64,000 nt of DNA from Progne subis subis (Eukaryota > Chordata > Aves > Passeriformes > Hirundinidae). The notes under the pieces are model-generated. The model was given only the letters and a program-made list of their open reading frames with translations, was not told the DNA's origin and ran no database searches. Location: the NCBI GenBank assembly GCA_022316685.1, contig JAKJHU010000153.1, positions 1-64,000 of the forward strand, read 5' to 3'. The stretch's first letter is position 1, and every line of letters starts with the position of its first letter. Position numbers and translations under genes: made by a program. Below, in pieces: positions 11,633-22,848 of the stretch.

Positions 11633-14600
11633 CTTTCTGGAATCTCTGGCGCATGAAGTCTCTGTGTCATGGCTACCTAGAAGCTATGAGACCGGGCCAT
11701 GCTGCAGCTTCTTGTCACCTCCCTGTACCTGTCGCTGAGACACAGTCCCATCGGGCTGTTACTGGGGCACTTTCCTTCTTTGCCCAACCCAGCAGGCAGT
11801 TCAGCAGTGAGAGTGTGCACTGGCACTCTGGAACTGAGTTTCCACTCCACAATCTAGGCCTGTCTGTCACCCAGTGCACTCCACCTCCACATTCCCCAAC
11901 AAAGCAGCAGGATGTCCCCGAGGATGCCACACATGGGCAAGAAGAGTTGAAACTCTGGCTTTTCGCACAAACCCCTACCTAAAACAACCTCCACAACAGC
12001 AACTTATTATTTAAAGAGGGCAAATCTTTGTGTAGGCCCTGATGTACAGGAAGTTAGGAGAGACATCAGGGCTGTAGCACAGGGCTGGCAACCGATCCTA
12101 CGGGCACCCCTGAGTGTCACCTGGACCCCCAACACCTGCAGAAGTTCTCTGCACCTCATGGGGCACCAAGGAGAAGTGAGGAAGAAAAAGCAGAAGAGAA
12201 AGGGCAAAGCAAATGTGGCTGCACAAGGAGATGCATGGTGGCAGACTTTTTCATTCTTATCCCTATGTGAATGAAGCACCCACCAGTGAGCAGCAGGCAA
12301 AGCGAGGAAAGAGCACAGAGCTGCTGCAGCTGGAGCAAAGCTCCAGACCAAGGCCAAGAAAAGGCACTTCTCAAATCTTTATCCTCTCACTGCCGTGGAG
12401 GGGTTTCACGAGTGCCTGTTGGTCCTCTGGGCAGTCCGGGGCTCAGAGGCACTAGCAAGATACACTTCTAACCTGCCAGTAACACTAAGAAGGGAGACAG
12501 AGTCAACGGGGCCTTTCTTACCAGTCATCACTTCTGAGCAGGGAGAGTGCCTTGAGCAAGGACTGCTGTGGATCAGAAGAGGCTTGTGTCCTTCTGCCCA
12601 TGCCCATGGAGCGGCTCCTCTGGGCGCTTGGCACTCGTGGCCGTCTGCGAGGTCACTGTAAGGAGAGGGTGAGCCGTAAGCGCTGCAGTCCGGGCAAGGC
12701 ACCCTGCCATGGAGCGGCCTGCAGCCCCATCTCCCAGCCAGGCTTCCATGTGGTACAAACTGCAACTGGGTAGGAGGCTTCCCTGCTGTCAGGCTCCTTG
12801 CTTTCTCCCAGCCCCACACCTGGCTGGGCACAGCTCCAGGCTAAACCTGACAATTGCCACACAGCGCCAGCTCCCAAGTGCCACAGGTACCACGGGCAGC
12901 GGCAGGTTCCTGAGGCCGCAGAGCTCCCACTCCCTGTGAGACAGTGCTGACCAGCAGCACTCGCTACCCCAGGAGGGAACCACTCAGGTGCCTCTCTTTT
13001 CTCAGCACCCTGATTTCTCCCTGAGAAAGCCCTGAGGACAGAGGCACTCTGCAACTTCCTGACGAAAGACCTGCAGCTGCCTTGCAACAGGCCCAAGCCA
13101 AGCCTGAACAACCCAGCCCTGCTGGGCCCGGCTGAATCCCCACGGGACAACTACCAGGGAACAGCGATATCTGACCCTCCACACCTGAAAGCGCCTCTGT
13201 TTCCATTGACTGCGAGTATTCTAGACAGCAGGCAGCTGTGTGCACATGCATTTTAGCCTACTATTGGGAAAGTAGTTTATGGATATTGTTCTTTCCAAGC
13301 ATCGTGAATCTTTACTCTTTCCGAGCTACACACTGGCTGTATTTCAAAGATGCTGAGGTGAAACTCATATTTGTCATCAAATGGACGTGTTTGCACGCTC
13401 TGCAATGCCTAAGCTTTCTCTTGTGGAAAAATGCCATTTCCAGTCTAGACGGTTGATAAAAAAGCCTTCCAAATGCACTCTGATTATAAAAATATGGAAA
13501 TACAGATGCAAATTCTTGGCAGATGCACTCTCTTGATAATCAGTTTATGAGGGATGAGAAAATTCAGATGATAAATGCATTTCTTATGAAACCCATTTGT
13601 CATCAAAAGCACTGTCAATCAAAAGTTTCACATTGTGCACTCAAAAGCTCATTTTCTAATGCGTAGATGAAAACATCCGAGCTGTCTAAAATGATGGAGA
13701 ATAAATATTGCACAGAATCTAGATGAACTGCTGTAGACTCTGTAGAGTTTTTGTGCTAACTTGCATGTTTGCACAAAGTAGGGAGGAACCGTAACATCAA
13801 AAATATTCAGACGGGAGCTAATCCGGATGTCACTGATGTACCCCAGTCACTGACAGCAGTGATGTCACTGCAGAAGTATGTAGACACACACATCTAGATT
13901 CCATATGAATGGAGAGTCACAGTAGTTCTGGTTTAATTCTGAACATGGAAGTAGCATCACTAGAAAAGAACATTTCCCCTACCTCCCTTCTTCTTATCTC
14001 ACCCTACATGGGATCATAGCACAGGCAGGCTACCCACCAAGGAGAGACAAGAGCCACTAGGGACTATCTGCTGTGCATTTGCTGCAGGCAGCAAACAGCC
14101 TGGGAGCACCAGGCAGCCCCTCCTGGCTGTCATCTGCTACACACGGCCACTGTATTTGGGTGGGGTGACACGGGAGGCACTGCTTGTTCCCTCCGGGCAT
14201 TGCAGGTTGTGGGATGGCAGCAGCGAGGAGCCCTCGCGCACTTCTGGGAGCCGCAGCACAACTGCACCAAGCCGCTGACTGCCATGCAGAGCCAACCCTT
14301 GCTGGGATAGCAGACAAGCTGGCTGCCGAGCTGGACAGCAGCGCAGGCAGAGGGCCTGTGAGATGGTGTGTGAACAACTACCACCGATGGTGGTAGTACT
14401 ACGTAAGTGCACAGTGAGCATGCCCTGGCACACTGCCCTGCAGCTCATCCCTGCAGTAACAGCTGCCTCCTGGCACCGGTGTTATAGTTTGGACTATCAG
14501 GATGGGCAAAAGCCAGAGCTTAGGCCTCTACCACTACTTTCTTCAGCTCAACTATCCAGTGGATCTCTAAGAACCAACTGCTCTAGTACTACCAAGCTGG

Positions 14601-14747
14601 AGTAAGTCCAAAGTAGATTCACTGCTCATTCTCAGCTCAGGCTATGGACCAAAGATCCCAGCCCTGTTGCCTGAGGCAGGGGGCAGTTTGGTCTCCCTGG
14701 GCAAGGAAAATCCCATGTGGGAAAAAGCTGCCACTGAGCAGGCTTAC
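11633..14747. other. Host DNA, no convincing gene
   Basis: The GC-rich part 11.6-13.2 kb gives many overlapping open frames on both strands, none with recognisable protein similarity. The part 13.2-14.0 kb is AT-rich with no frame above 75 codons. I see no repeat family here. Conserved noncoding DNA cannot be excluded. Confidence 0.4.
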
Positions 14748-14912
14748 CTGATGGCAGCTTGTGTGGGAAGCTGCCATCCCCATGGATGATGGGCATATTG
14801 GACAGTAAGGGCACGTTGTCCTGCTTCCTCAAGACCTTCTCCTTCAAGGCATTACCAGGATGTTTTCTCTGCACACCGGAAGCTGTGCCATTGACAGGCG
14901 GTAGGCTAAAGC
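14748..14912 (-). CDS. Candidate 165-bp coding exon of an unidentified host gene
   Basis: On the minus strand a segment is bounded by a good acceptor (CCTCTTTAGTCCCTGCAG before 14912) and a consensus donor (CATCAG followed by GTAAGC, after 14748). It is exactly 165 bp, so skipping or inclusion keeps frame. It is open in one frame that reads from FSLPPVNG to HKLPSG, a non-repetitive, mixed-polarity peptide of 55 residues. I do not recognise the protein. The evidence is splice sites plus open frame only. A chance ORF in GC-rich DNA remains possible. Confidence 0.35.
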
Positions 14913-15057
14913 CTGCAGGGACTAAAGAGGAGCTTGTAAGCGGGGTTGCTGGACAAGGTGATGATGGAAAGGGCCAGAAAACATGCTGGAGTTGGGTAAC
15001 ATCTCTTTGTTGTCCCAAAGAGCTTCACGTATAACACTGGCTCACTAACATGGGACA

Positions 15058-15345
15058 ATGATCACAGGATCACAGAATGCTCAAAGAGTTTGGCTTGGAA
15101 GGCACCTTGAACCACCATCTAGTCCAAGCCCTGTGAGCAGGGACATCATCTAGATCAGATTCCTCAGAGCCCCATGTAAACTGGCCTTGAACACCTTCAA
15201 GGATGGATCAACAACAGCTCCTGTGGGCAAAGCCTTCCAGCATTTCATCCCCTTCATCATAAAAAAATTCCCCCTAATATCTAATTTAAATTTACCCTCT
15301 TCTAGTTTAAAACCAAAGGGCAGTGATGCCTACTCTACGAAACAA
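15058..15345 (-). mobile_element. CR1 LINE, 5'-truncated 3' end
   Basis: The plus strand reads GATCACAGGATCACAGAATG, then TTGGAAGGCACCTTGAACC, then CTTGAACACCTTCAAGGATG, CTAATATCTAATTTAAATTT and AGTTTAAAACC. These are the hallmark blocks of the avian CR1 3' untranslated region in reverse orientation. The 8-bp tail repeat sits at the left end (15060-15080), so the element is on the minus strand and truncated at its 5' side near 15345. There is no reverse-transcriptase part. Confidence 0.9.
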
Positions 15346-16271
15346 GGAAAACCCAGTATTGCTTTGCTTTTGTTCTCCTGTTTCAGAGGCTGGCTGGGAC
15401 AGTTATCAAAAGAAAGTGCACATAACCTTGTGTGATGCCCTCCGGCTGAGTGCTGCCTCCTAAGGTCCCTGCTGCTGCCCTCAGGGCAGCACAGACAGCA
15501 CTGCAGTCAGAGCCCCTCAGCCAGGATTCAGTCTGGAATGCTGCTTGCTCCTGGGGCTACAACAGAAGCACTGGCTGGGGATTTCAGCACAGCTCTAAAG
15601 CACCAGCTCCACAGCAGGGAGTGGTGGGAGAGGGATCTCTGATGTTTTCATTGGAAGGAGTTGAATTATGTATCTTCCAGGCTGCACATTGGTTGAAAAA
15701 CATTCTTTTGTTCTCATATTCCCTGGAGGCTGCTCTCCAGGAGAGAGTCTGAAGCCCCAGTCAACTTTGCAAGACAGAAATTTCTATTCTGAAAACCTTT
15801 AGAGGTGGAGGTGGGAAGCTGATATTCTGTCACTGACTCAGTGAGGCCATGCACAAGACACTTCACGCCTCTGTACTTTTCTTTGGGGAACGAAATAAAT
15901 CCTATGCAAGCTTGCACTCAGATGCAAGCGGAACAGCCCCCCAGTCTGATTGCAACACTCTGCAAAGGGCAAGCGTGTGGTCAAAAAGGACCAAAAGTGT
16001 AGCCACCACTTACTTGCTTCAGCTGCATCCCCAGGGTCAGCTGTCTGAGGAGGCAGCTGCAAGGACATTTTCTTTGGTCTCCTTTTCTTGTCTCCTCCTC
16101 ACAATGCTCTACGTTCTTCTGGTCTAGGTCCTCTTGAGCCAACTTGTACAATACAGCATGGATCTAGTTGCAATAGAAATACATCAGAGATGTAAGCAGA
16201 GATACACAAACTAGACAAAATATGTCCTCAGGAGCACAGAGTGCATAGAGTGCCATAGTCTCACGCCACAC
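15346..16271. other. Host DNA, no gene seen
   Basis: Mixed-composition sequence with short frames of up to 100 codons on both strands, none recognisable. Confidence 0.4.
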
Positions 16272-16968
16272 ATTGCAATCTCCGCATTACAGTGCTCCTT
16301 GCCACGCCACGCCACGCCACATCACGCCACACACACCAGATCATACCATGTCTCCTGGCCACCAAGTCCCTGGCAACCAGCCCTTGCACACTTCCAGCCA
16401 TTCCAGGCCAGCCCCAGCTTTTCCACCCACTCTGGCCCAGGGCCCCACCGCCCTCCCAGGGAACAAGTCCATCCCCACATCCCAGCTCACCTTGCCTCCA
16501 AACAGCATCCAGCCACTGCCATGTGTCCTGCCCTGCAGGCCCTTGCCAAGAGGCTCTCCCAGCCAGCACTGCCTGCTCTTCCCTGCTCTGGCCCACAAGC
16601 TGCAAGTTCATTTGCTCCATGGGCCAGTGGCCCAGCCCCAAGCCAGGGCTGGCACCTTTCCCCAGAGCTCTGTGGCCACTGCCTGCTTTCGGCCACCACC
16701 CAGCAGAGCCAGCTCAGAGCATCCGGGGACTGCGGCTCCTGCCCAGGCACAGTGCATGGGCACCTGAGACTTCTTCTCTGGGGCCATCAGGGACTGCACC
16801 CCAGGGAAGGGCTGGGGCTGGGCCAGGCTAGCTCCAGGCTGGAGATCACAAAAAGGCGCTTCCCTGACAAGGGGCTGGCCCACCGACCACACTTCTCAGG
16901 GATTGGTCACAGCCCTGAGACTGCCGCATCTCCAGGAACCTTTGGACAGTGCTCCCGGGGTTGCTCAG
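16272..16968 (+). repeat. GC-rich segment, copy 1 of an inverted pair
   Basis: About 700 bp that match 25180-25873 in inverted orientation at high identity by eye. For example, the stretch from CCAAGTCCCTGGCAACCAGC through CTCCCAGGGAACAAGTCC is nearly the same in both. It is rich in CCA/CAG-type codons, so all three forward frames are open for 160-250 codons. That pattern indicates low stop-codon density rather than a gene. A short GCCAC tandem lies at its left edge (16300-16332). The two copies flank the minisatellite and the ERVL provirus. Origin unknown; a duplicated host segment or a repeat family are both possible. Confidence 0.75.
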
Positions 16969-17104
16969 GCTATGATTGCCTGCACTCCAGGATGCCGCTG
17001 GCTCCCTCTCAGCTCAGCCCTTTCTGCAGTTCTCACCTTTGGTTCAACCATTGTGTCCACTCCAGGTGCTGACAGAGCTGTTGGGGACAGGACAGGAGCA
17101 GGGC

Positions 17105-17545
17105 AGCCCCAGACTTCCCCTCCCTGTAACACCACAGCGCTTGACAGCCACTGCTTTTCCCTCTCATTTAATCCGCAGTGGTGGCAGCACCAGTGTTCCC
17201 CTCTCTATGACATCACAGTGGCGGCAGTAGCAGCTTTTCTCCCTCTGTGACACCACAGTGGTGGCAGCTGCATCCTTTCCCTCTTTGTGACACCACAGTG
17301 GTGGCAGCACCAGCGTTACCCTCTCTATGACATCACAGTGGTGGCAGCAGCAGCTTTCCTCCCTCTGTGACACCACAGTGGAGGCAGCCGCTGTGCTGTC
17401 CTCTCTATGACACCACAGTGCCCGTAGCACCAGCATTCCCCTCTCTATAACATCACAGTGGTGGCAGCACCAGCATTCCCCTCTCCATGACATCACAGTG
17501 GTGGCAGTCCCAGTGTTCCCCTCTCTATGATACCACAGTGGTGTC
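17105..17545. repeat. 40-bp minisatellite, about 10-11 units
   Basis: Tandem units of about 40 bp with the consensus core CACAGTGGTGGCAGCACCAG followed by a CCCTCTCTATGACAT-type block. Units differ by substitutions (GTGGCGGCAGTAGCAG, GTGGAGGCAGCCGC and so on). Repeats are contiguous with no spacers, so it is not a CRISPR array. The right edge coincides with the truncated 3' end of the ERVL integrase gene near 17545. A long minus-strand frame through it (17164-17613) is only repeat translation. Confidence 0.85.
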
Positions 17546-18250
17546 ACAAAGGTGTTCAACTTTCCCGGCTGCTGGCGCATGATAAGGAATATGGTACACC
17601 CACTCAATGCCATGTTCTCTAGCCCAGGTGTTTATAAGGCTGTTCGTGAAATGAGTCCTGTTGTCAGACTCAGTCCTTTCAGGGGTACTATGTCTCCACG
17701 GGATTTGCTTTTCAAGGCCCAGGATGGTGTTCTGGGCAGTAGCGTGAGGCACAGGGTCTCCAACCATCCAGTGGTGGCTTCCACCATGGTCAGCACATAG
17801 CACTTGCCTTGGCAGATTTGGGGAAGGGTGATGTAGTCAATCTGCCAGGCCTCTCCATACTTATACTTGGACCATCGCCCGTCATACCATAGTGGCTTCA
17901 CCCGCTTGGCCTGTTTGATGGCAGCACACGTCTCACAGTCTTGGATAACCTGAGAAATACTGTCCATGGTTAGATCTACCCCTCGGTCTCGTGCCCACTT
18001 ATAGGTGGCATCTCTGCCCTGATGACCTGAGGCGTCATGGGCCCATCGAGCAAGGAACAACTCTCCCTTGTGTTGCCAATCTAAGTCTATCTTTGACACC
18101 TCTATCTTCACTGCCTGATCTACCTGCTCATTGTTTCGGTGCTCCTCATTAGCCCGACTCTTGGGAACATGGGCATCTACATGACGGGGTTTCGCAGGTA
18201 GCTTCTCTACCCGAGTGGCAATGTCCTTCCACTCATCAGCAGCTCAGACT
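17546..18250 (-). pseudogene. pol: ERVL integrase, frameshifted and truncated
   Basis: The open piece 17632-18111 carries the zinc-binding domain (AHDASGH and CETC) and the first catalytic aspartate (WQIDYITLP). After a frame change the piece 17525-17803 carries the second aspartate (motif ESDNRTHF) and the glutamate in GKVEH. The catalytic D-D-E set is therefore still visible. Just after the glutamate the sequence runs into the minisatellite, so the C-terminal DNA-binding domain is gone. Confidence 0.8.
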
Positions 18251-18259
18251 GGTTTTCCC

Positions 18260-18781
18260 CTACGCTGCCAAGGCCTTTTTCCACCTGTCCAGCCAACCCC
18301 ACAGAGCATTGGCCACCATCCACGAATCAGTGTAGAGGTAGAGCTTTGGCCACTTCTCTCTTTCAGCAATGTCCAGGGCCAGTTGAACAGCTTTGTGTTC
18401 AGCAAGTTGGCTTGACCCACCTTCTCCTTCAGCGGCTTGTGCAACCTGTCCTGTGGGGCTCCATACAGCTGCTTTCCACTTCCAATTCATCCCTACAATG
18501 CAGCAGGAACCATCAGTGAAAAGAGCATAGCACGTTTCTTCTGCTGGCAGTTGGTTGTACAGTGGAGCTTCTTCAGCACGTGTCACTTGTTCCTGCTCCT
18601 CTTCATCTGTGACACCAAAGTTTTCACTTTTCGGACAGTTTGTAATTATCTCCAAAATCCCAGGGCGATTTGGGTTTCCAGTGCGGGCACACTGAGTGAT
18701 GAGGGCAATCCATTTGCTCCATGTGGTGTCGGTGGCATGATGGGTGGAGGGAACCTTTCCTTTAAACATCCACCCTAGCAC
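18260..18781 (-). pseudogene. pol: ERVL RNase H domain
   Basis: A 173-codon open stretch with the RNase H acidic residues in order: CYALFTDGSC (first Asp), QLAEHKAVQLAL (Glu) and LYTDSWMVANALW (next Asp). It follows the RT connection and precedes integrase, in the normal order for pol. It is separated from its neighbours by stops. Confidence 0.8.
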
Positions 18782-18931
18782 CGGTAGTCGAGGTGCCAGC
18801 AGGAGTTATGTTTCTGTGCCAATCACCTCTGAGGCAACTTGAACTCCTTCATAGGCGGCCAAGATTTCCTTCTCTGTTGGAGTGAAGTTGGCTTCGGACC
18901 CTCTGTAGCTTCGGTTCCAGAATCCCAGTGG

Positions 18932-20119
18932 TCAGCCTCGAGTGTCCCCAGGCACCTTCTGCCAAAGGCTCCAGGATAGACCATGGTTCCCAGTTATGCA
19001 GTAGAGCACATTCTTCACCTCTGGTCCCATCCTGACTGGGCCAAGGGCTACCGCATGAGTGATCTCCTGCTTGATCTGGGCAAAGGCTTGTTGCTGTTCA
19101 GGGCCCCAGTGGAAATCATTCTTCTTGCAGGTGACCAGGTAGAGAGGGCTCACAATCTGGCTGTACCCAGGAATGTGCATCCTCCAGAAACCTATGGCGC
19201 CTAGGAAAGCTTGTGTTTCCTTCTTGCTGGTCGGTGGGGACATTGCAGTGATCTTATTGATGACCTCAGTGGGGATCTGCCACCGTCCATCTTGCCACTT
19301 TACTCCCAGGAACTGGATCTCTTGGGCAGATCCCTTGACCTTGCTCTGCTTGATGGCAAAACCAGCTTTCAGGAGAATTTGGATTCTTCTCTCCTTTCTC
19401 AAACACTTCTATTGCCGTGTTCCCCCACACAATGATGTCATCGATATACTGTAGGTGCTCCGGAGCCTCACCCTTTTCCAGTGCAGCCTGGATCAATCCA
19501 TGGCAGATGGTAGGGTTGTGTTTCCACCCCTGGGGCAATCAGTTCCAGGTGTACTGCACGCCCCTCCAGGTGAAAGCAAACTGAGGCCTGCATTCTACTG
19601 ACAGAGGAATGGAGAAAAATGCGTTAGCAATGTCAATGGCGTACCGTTTTGCTGCTTGGGACTCCGGCTCGTACTGGAGTTCCAGCATGTCCGGCACAGC
19701 AGCAGCAATGGTGGAGTCACTTCATTTAAGGCACAGTAGTCCACAGTCAATCTCCATTCTCTGTCACACTTGCGCACAGGCCAGATGGGGCTGTTGAAGG
19801 GTGAGTGGGTTTTGCTGACCACCCCTTGGGTCTCCAGCTCACGGATCATCTTGTGCATGGGAATCACGGCATCTCGATTTGTCCGATACTGTCGGCGGTG
19901 CACTGTCAAGGTGGCAACTGGAACTCGTTGCTCTTCTACCTTCAGGAGTCCTACTGCAGATGGGTTCTCTGACAGTCCAGGCAAGCTATTCAATTTCTTA
20001 ATGCCCTCTGCCTCCACAGCTGCTATTCCAAAAGCCCACCTGAGTCCCTTAGAGTCTTTGTAATAGCCATTCCAGAGGAAGTCTATGCCTAAAATATGCA
20101 GGGCCCCTGAGCCAGTCAC
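18932..20119 (-). pseudogene. pol: ERVL reverse transcriptase, in three frames
   Basis: Open pieces 19595-20119, 19266-19538 and 18932-19402. The first has the RT fingers (SPFNSPIWPVRK, EWRLTVDYCALNE). The second has PQGW and the catalytic YIDD at 19437-19448. The third has the thumb/connection block with FLGVKWQDGRWQIP and FLGAIGFWRMHIPGYS. Frame changes between the pieces make it non-functional. The YIDD variant and connection wording are typical of ERVL rather than of the gammaretroviral proviruses in this window (YVDD). Confidence 0.85.
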
Positions 20120-20480
20120 AATTGGATGTTTCTGCCACTCCTTTCAAGTCAGGATCACCTCGGCTTCCAACAGAGTCAATTGCTGTGATCCCGCCGTCAC
20201 CCCGGCAATGGAAATAGGTTCTGTCCCCACATATTCTGATGGCATCAGTGTACACTGCGAACCAGTATCAACCAAAGCTTCCTATTTCTGTGGCTCTGAT
20301 GTGCCAGACCATCAGATCCACACTGTCCAATAGACCCGGTTTTCCCATGCCTCTCCCTGGCTAGAGGCAGGGCCCCTCTAGCACCAGTCATTATTCCCTT
20401 CCTGGCCACACATGGTAGAGGTTCCTTCACAGGGATCTGACATACCATCCTCACATCTATAATACCTGGCAGCTTGGTCA
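20120..20480 (-). pseudogene. pro: ERVL protease region
   Basis: The protease active-site triad D-T-G is preserved at 20261-20269 (motif LVDTGSQCTL on the minus strand), just upstream of RT. A stop and frame changes surround it, for example the open piece 20049-20255 is in another frame. Boundaries are approximate. Confidence 0.65.
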
Positions 20481-21296
20481 TGGGATGCTGAGGCCACTTT
20501 CATCTTAGTGGAACCCCCTCGGTGAGTGTTTCTCTCCTTGAGCTCAAGCACCCGTGCTGCCAGGGCAGAAGTGGGTTTCCCATCCCACCTTCCCATGTCT
20601 TCCCCATGGTCATGCAGAAAGAACCACAGGTCAGCTCGTGGGGTGTACCCTCTCTCTAGCTGGGGGCCGTTGAGCTCTGACTCTGGGGCCTGTAACTCGT
20701 ACCGGTGCCACATGGGAACTGTTCCTCCTCACCTGCTCTCTCATCTCCCTCATCTCCTCTCTGAGTTCCTTAGCCAGGGCAGAGACCTGAGCCTGCAATG
20801 GGCCACTGATCATACTCTCATAATTTCTGAGCTTGTTGGCGACAGAACCCACTGTCTCTCGGGTGTTATCAGCATTAACAGTTGCAATGAATGTGGCGTA
20901 TTGAGATGGTCCTAGAGCTGTCAGATTCCACAGCATTTGCTCTGTGCACCTGTCTTGGTCAGGGTCATTATCATGCTGTCCACCCCTCCCAAAGAGTGCC
21001 TCCAATACTACCACTTCTCTCAGCTGTTGGATCCCTTCCTCAAGGGTCTTCCAGTGCATTCTATGATGGTGCTCCTGCATTCTGTCTGGTGGACAAACCT
21101 CTCCCGTATACTGATTAAAAGCCGCTCCCAAAGGGAAAGGGGCCCTGGCTCCCTTACAAATACCTGATTCTGCCAAATTCCTTGCCTCACCACTATCCTA
21201 GTTGTACTAGATATTTTGACTAGATAGAATTGTAGAAATTGCTTTGCTGCTGTGGACTCTGGGACAGTGTGGATGAATGTAGAAGAGAGATCTCTG
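20481..21296 (-). pseudogene. gag: ERVL gag, capsid part
   Basis: The open piece 20631-21176 (181 codons) and the overlapping 20378-20713 lie between the nested solo LTR and protease. The text includes a helical acidic region (LREEMREMREQVRR) and WNLTALGPSQYATFIATVNAD, consistent with a capsid-type protein. I see no CCHC zinc knuckle, and ERVL gag often lacks one. Its frame is interrupted by the LTR at 21301-21701 and by several point changes. Confidence 0.6.
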
Positions 21297-21705
21297 AAAC
21301 TGCATTTTTGAAGATGAGGTTTATTGTAAAGGATATGAGGCCTTGCTCTGAGCTGCCAGGCCCAGCTCACGGCAAGGCCTAGAGAGGTGGGAGAAGGGAG
21401 AGGTAGGGAGAGGAAATACCAAGAGAGGAAAGTCCTTGGGGAAGGGTGCCAGGCAAAGAGAGCGTCCACCCCCCTGGGGACCCCTTATCAGGGGGCTTCA
21501 AGGTGGGCTGGAACAGGACTTGGGCCAATGGGGTTACAGATACCTGATACTTCAGGGGAGGGTTACAGGTGTGGGATGAACCATACATTGGGGGTGAGAC
21601 AGAACATTCCATTTGACCTCTGGGTCTGGCTGCGGGTGACCTTCAGCTGGTCACATAACTGTTTTCCCAGACCTCCAGTAGCTAGGACATCTCAAACATC
21701 AAAAC
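21297..21705 (-). mobile_element. Solo LTR nested in ERVL gag
   Basis: LTR 21301-21701 (401 bp) is flanked by a perfect 4-bp duplication AAAC (21297-21300 and 21702-21705). On the minus strand it begins TGATGTTTGAGATGTCC, has AATAAA close to its end (plus-strand TTTATT near 21318) and ends AAAATGCA. The ERVL gag text resumes on both sides. The 4-bp duplication suggests a class I (gammaretrovirus-like) source. Confidence 0.8.
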
Positions 21706-22823
21706 TTACTTTTAATTCTATCTCATTTACAGGTTTCACATTCTCTGAGTCTAAGCAATCATATTTATAGGGCTTTCTGGCTTCATCCTCCTCAACATAT
21801 GCCTGTACCTATATGGTCCCAGATCCAAAGTAACCAGGTTCTATAAGTCTTACGTCCCAGTCGTGCAAGATCTTTTTGCAGATTATGGAGACTTTCATAT
21901 GTCAGGGACTCAGTGATGATCTCAACCTCTGACTCCCCTGTGGGTTGTGAGGGCCCTCCTTTCTTATCCTTGTTGCCTGGGTGCTCTGATTTCACCTTAT
22001 ACTTTTTTGTTTCTACAAGGGCAACTGCTGCTGGCTGGGACTGCCTGTGTGGTTCAGCTGGAGCCTGAACAGTTGTAACGTCTGTGGGTTCCACTGCTGC
22101 ACCATCAGACTCTCCTTTGTCGGGGCAGGGGGAGGGTTTCCCAGCAGCTGGAGCTAATGAGGCTACTACAGGGGAAAGGAACTCCCTCAGCATCTCACCT
22201 ATCTCCTTCACCAAATCTGGGTGGTTTATTCCTGAGGCAGGCTGTGGGGTGGGGTCAGGCTGTGGGGTGGGGTCAGGCTGTGGGTCAGTATCCTTATTCC
22301 CTAGGGCAGGTATCAGGGTGGTCATCCAGGTTATCCAGGTCAGTCTCCCCTTATCTCTAAATGCTAAACTGAACAGGCATACCAGCAACACCAGCCACTG
22401 TATGATATCATTAACATTCAGAGATTTGAACCCTTCGAAGTCTGGAGGGGTAGACCCAAAGAGCTGGGTGAAGGGGTGTGAAAAAATTTCCCCCGATGTA
22501 ATTTCTTCACAGTAGGTACCATTGTTAAAGTAACCCCAGAAACACACAGTTAGTGTATGGTAGCCCTGAATCCATGTGCCTGCCTTCCAGAGGTAGTTAA
22601 AAATCCACTAATTCCTCACCTTGTTAACCCATATAGCAAACTGGATGACAGCCACAGTAGCCTTAGTTACAGGGCCCATGTTTAGGTAAGGGCCCACAAA
22701 GGGGAGAAATACGGTCACCACCACATGCCACCCGAACCAAGGTAAGCCAGACCACATGATATCCAGTACACAACAATGTAAGCACTTGAGAACTGTTACT
22801 CCTTTTCCTCTCAATGCCCTCAT
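21706..22823 (-). pseudogene. gag: ERVL 5' gag frame with hydrophobic segments
   Basis: Open pieces 22608-22823 and 21792-22547 are in the same frame, separated by a single TAG at 22608-22610, so this was one frame of at least 344 codons starting near the primer site. The N-terminal third has several hydrophobic stretches (WHVVVTVFLPFVGPYL; VTKATVAVIQFAIWV; IIQWLVLLVCLFSLAF), looking more like a membrane protein than matrix. The middle has a tandem PQPDPT repeat (22245-22290). The C-terminal part is basic and charged (KKYKVKSEHPGNKDKKGG). Position argues for gag; composition is unusual. Confidence 0.6.
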
Positions 22824-22825
22824 GC

Positions 22826-22843
22826 CTCACTATTTGGGTGCCA
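22826..22843 (-). promoter_or_regulatory. ERVL primer binding site candidate
   Basis: Five nucleotides after the 5' LTR the minus strand reads TGGCACCCAAATAGTGAG. It starts with the obligatory TGG, but I cannot assign the tRNA with confidence; it only partly resembles the tRNA-Lys type. Confidence 0.5.
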
Positions 22844-22848
22844 AATTC

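Noticed and set aside
16273..17072. Three overlapping plus-strand frames of 164-257 codons
   Set aside because: All three frames are open at once because the sequence is poor in A/T-rich stop codons. The text is proline/serine-rich and low in complexity, and no family is recognisable. The same happens in the inverted copy.
17105..17545. Possible CRISPR-like array
   Set aside because: The 40-bp units are contiguous and degenerate with no spacers, in vertebrate DNA; it is a minisatellite.
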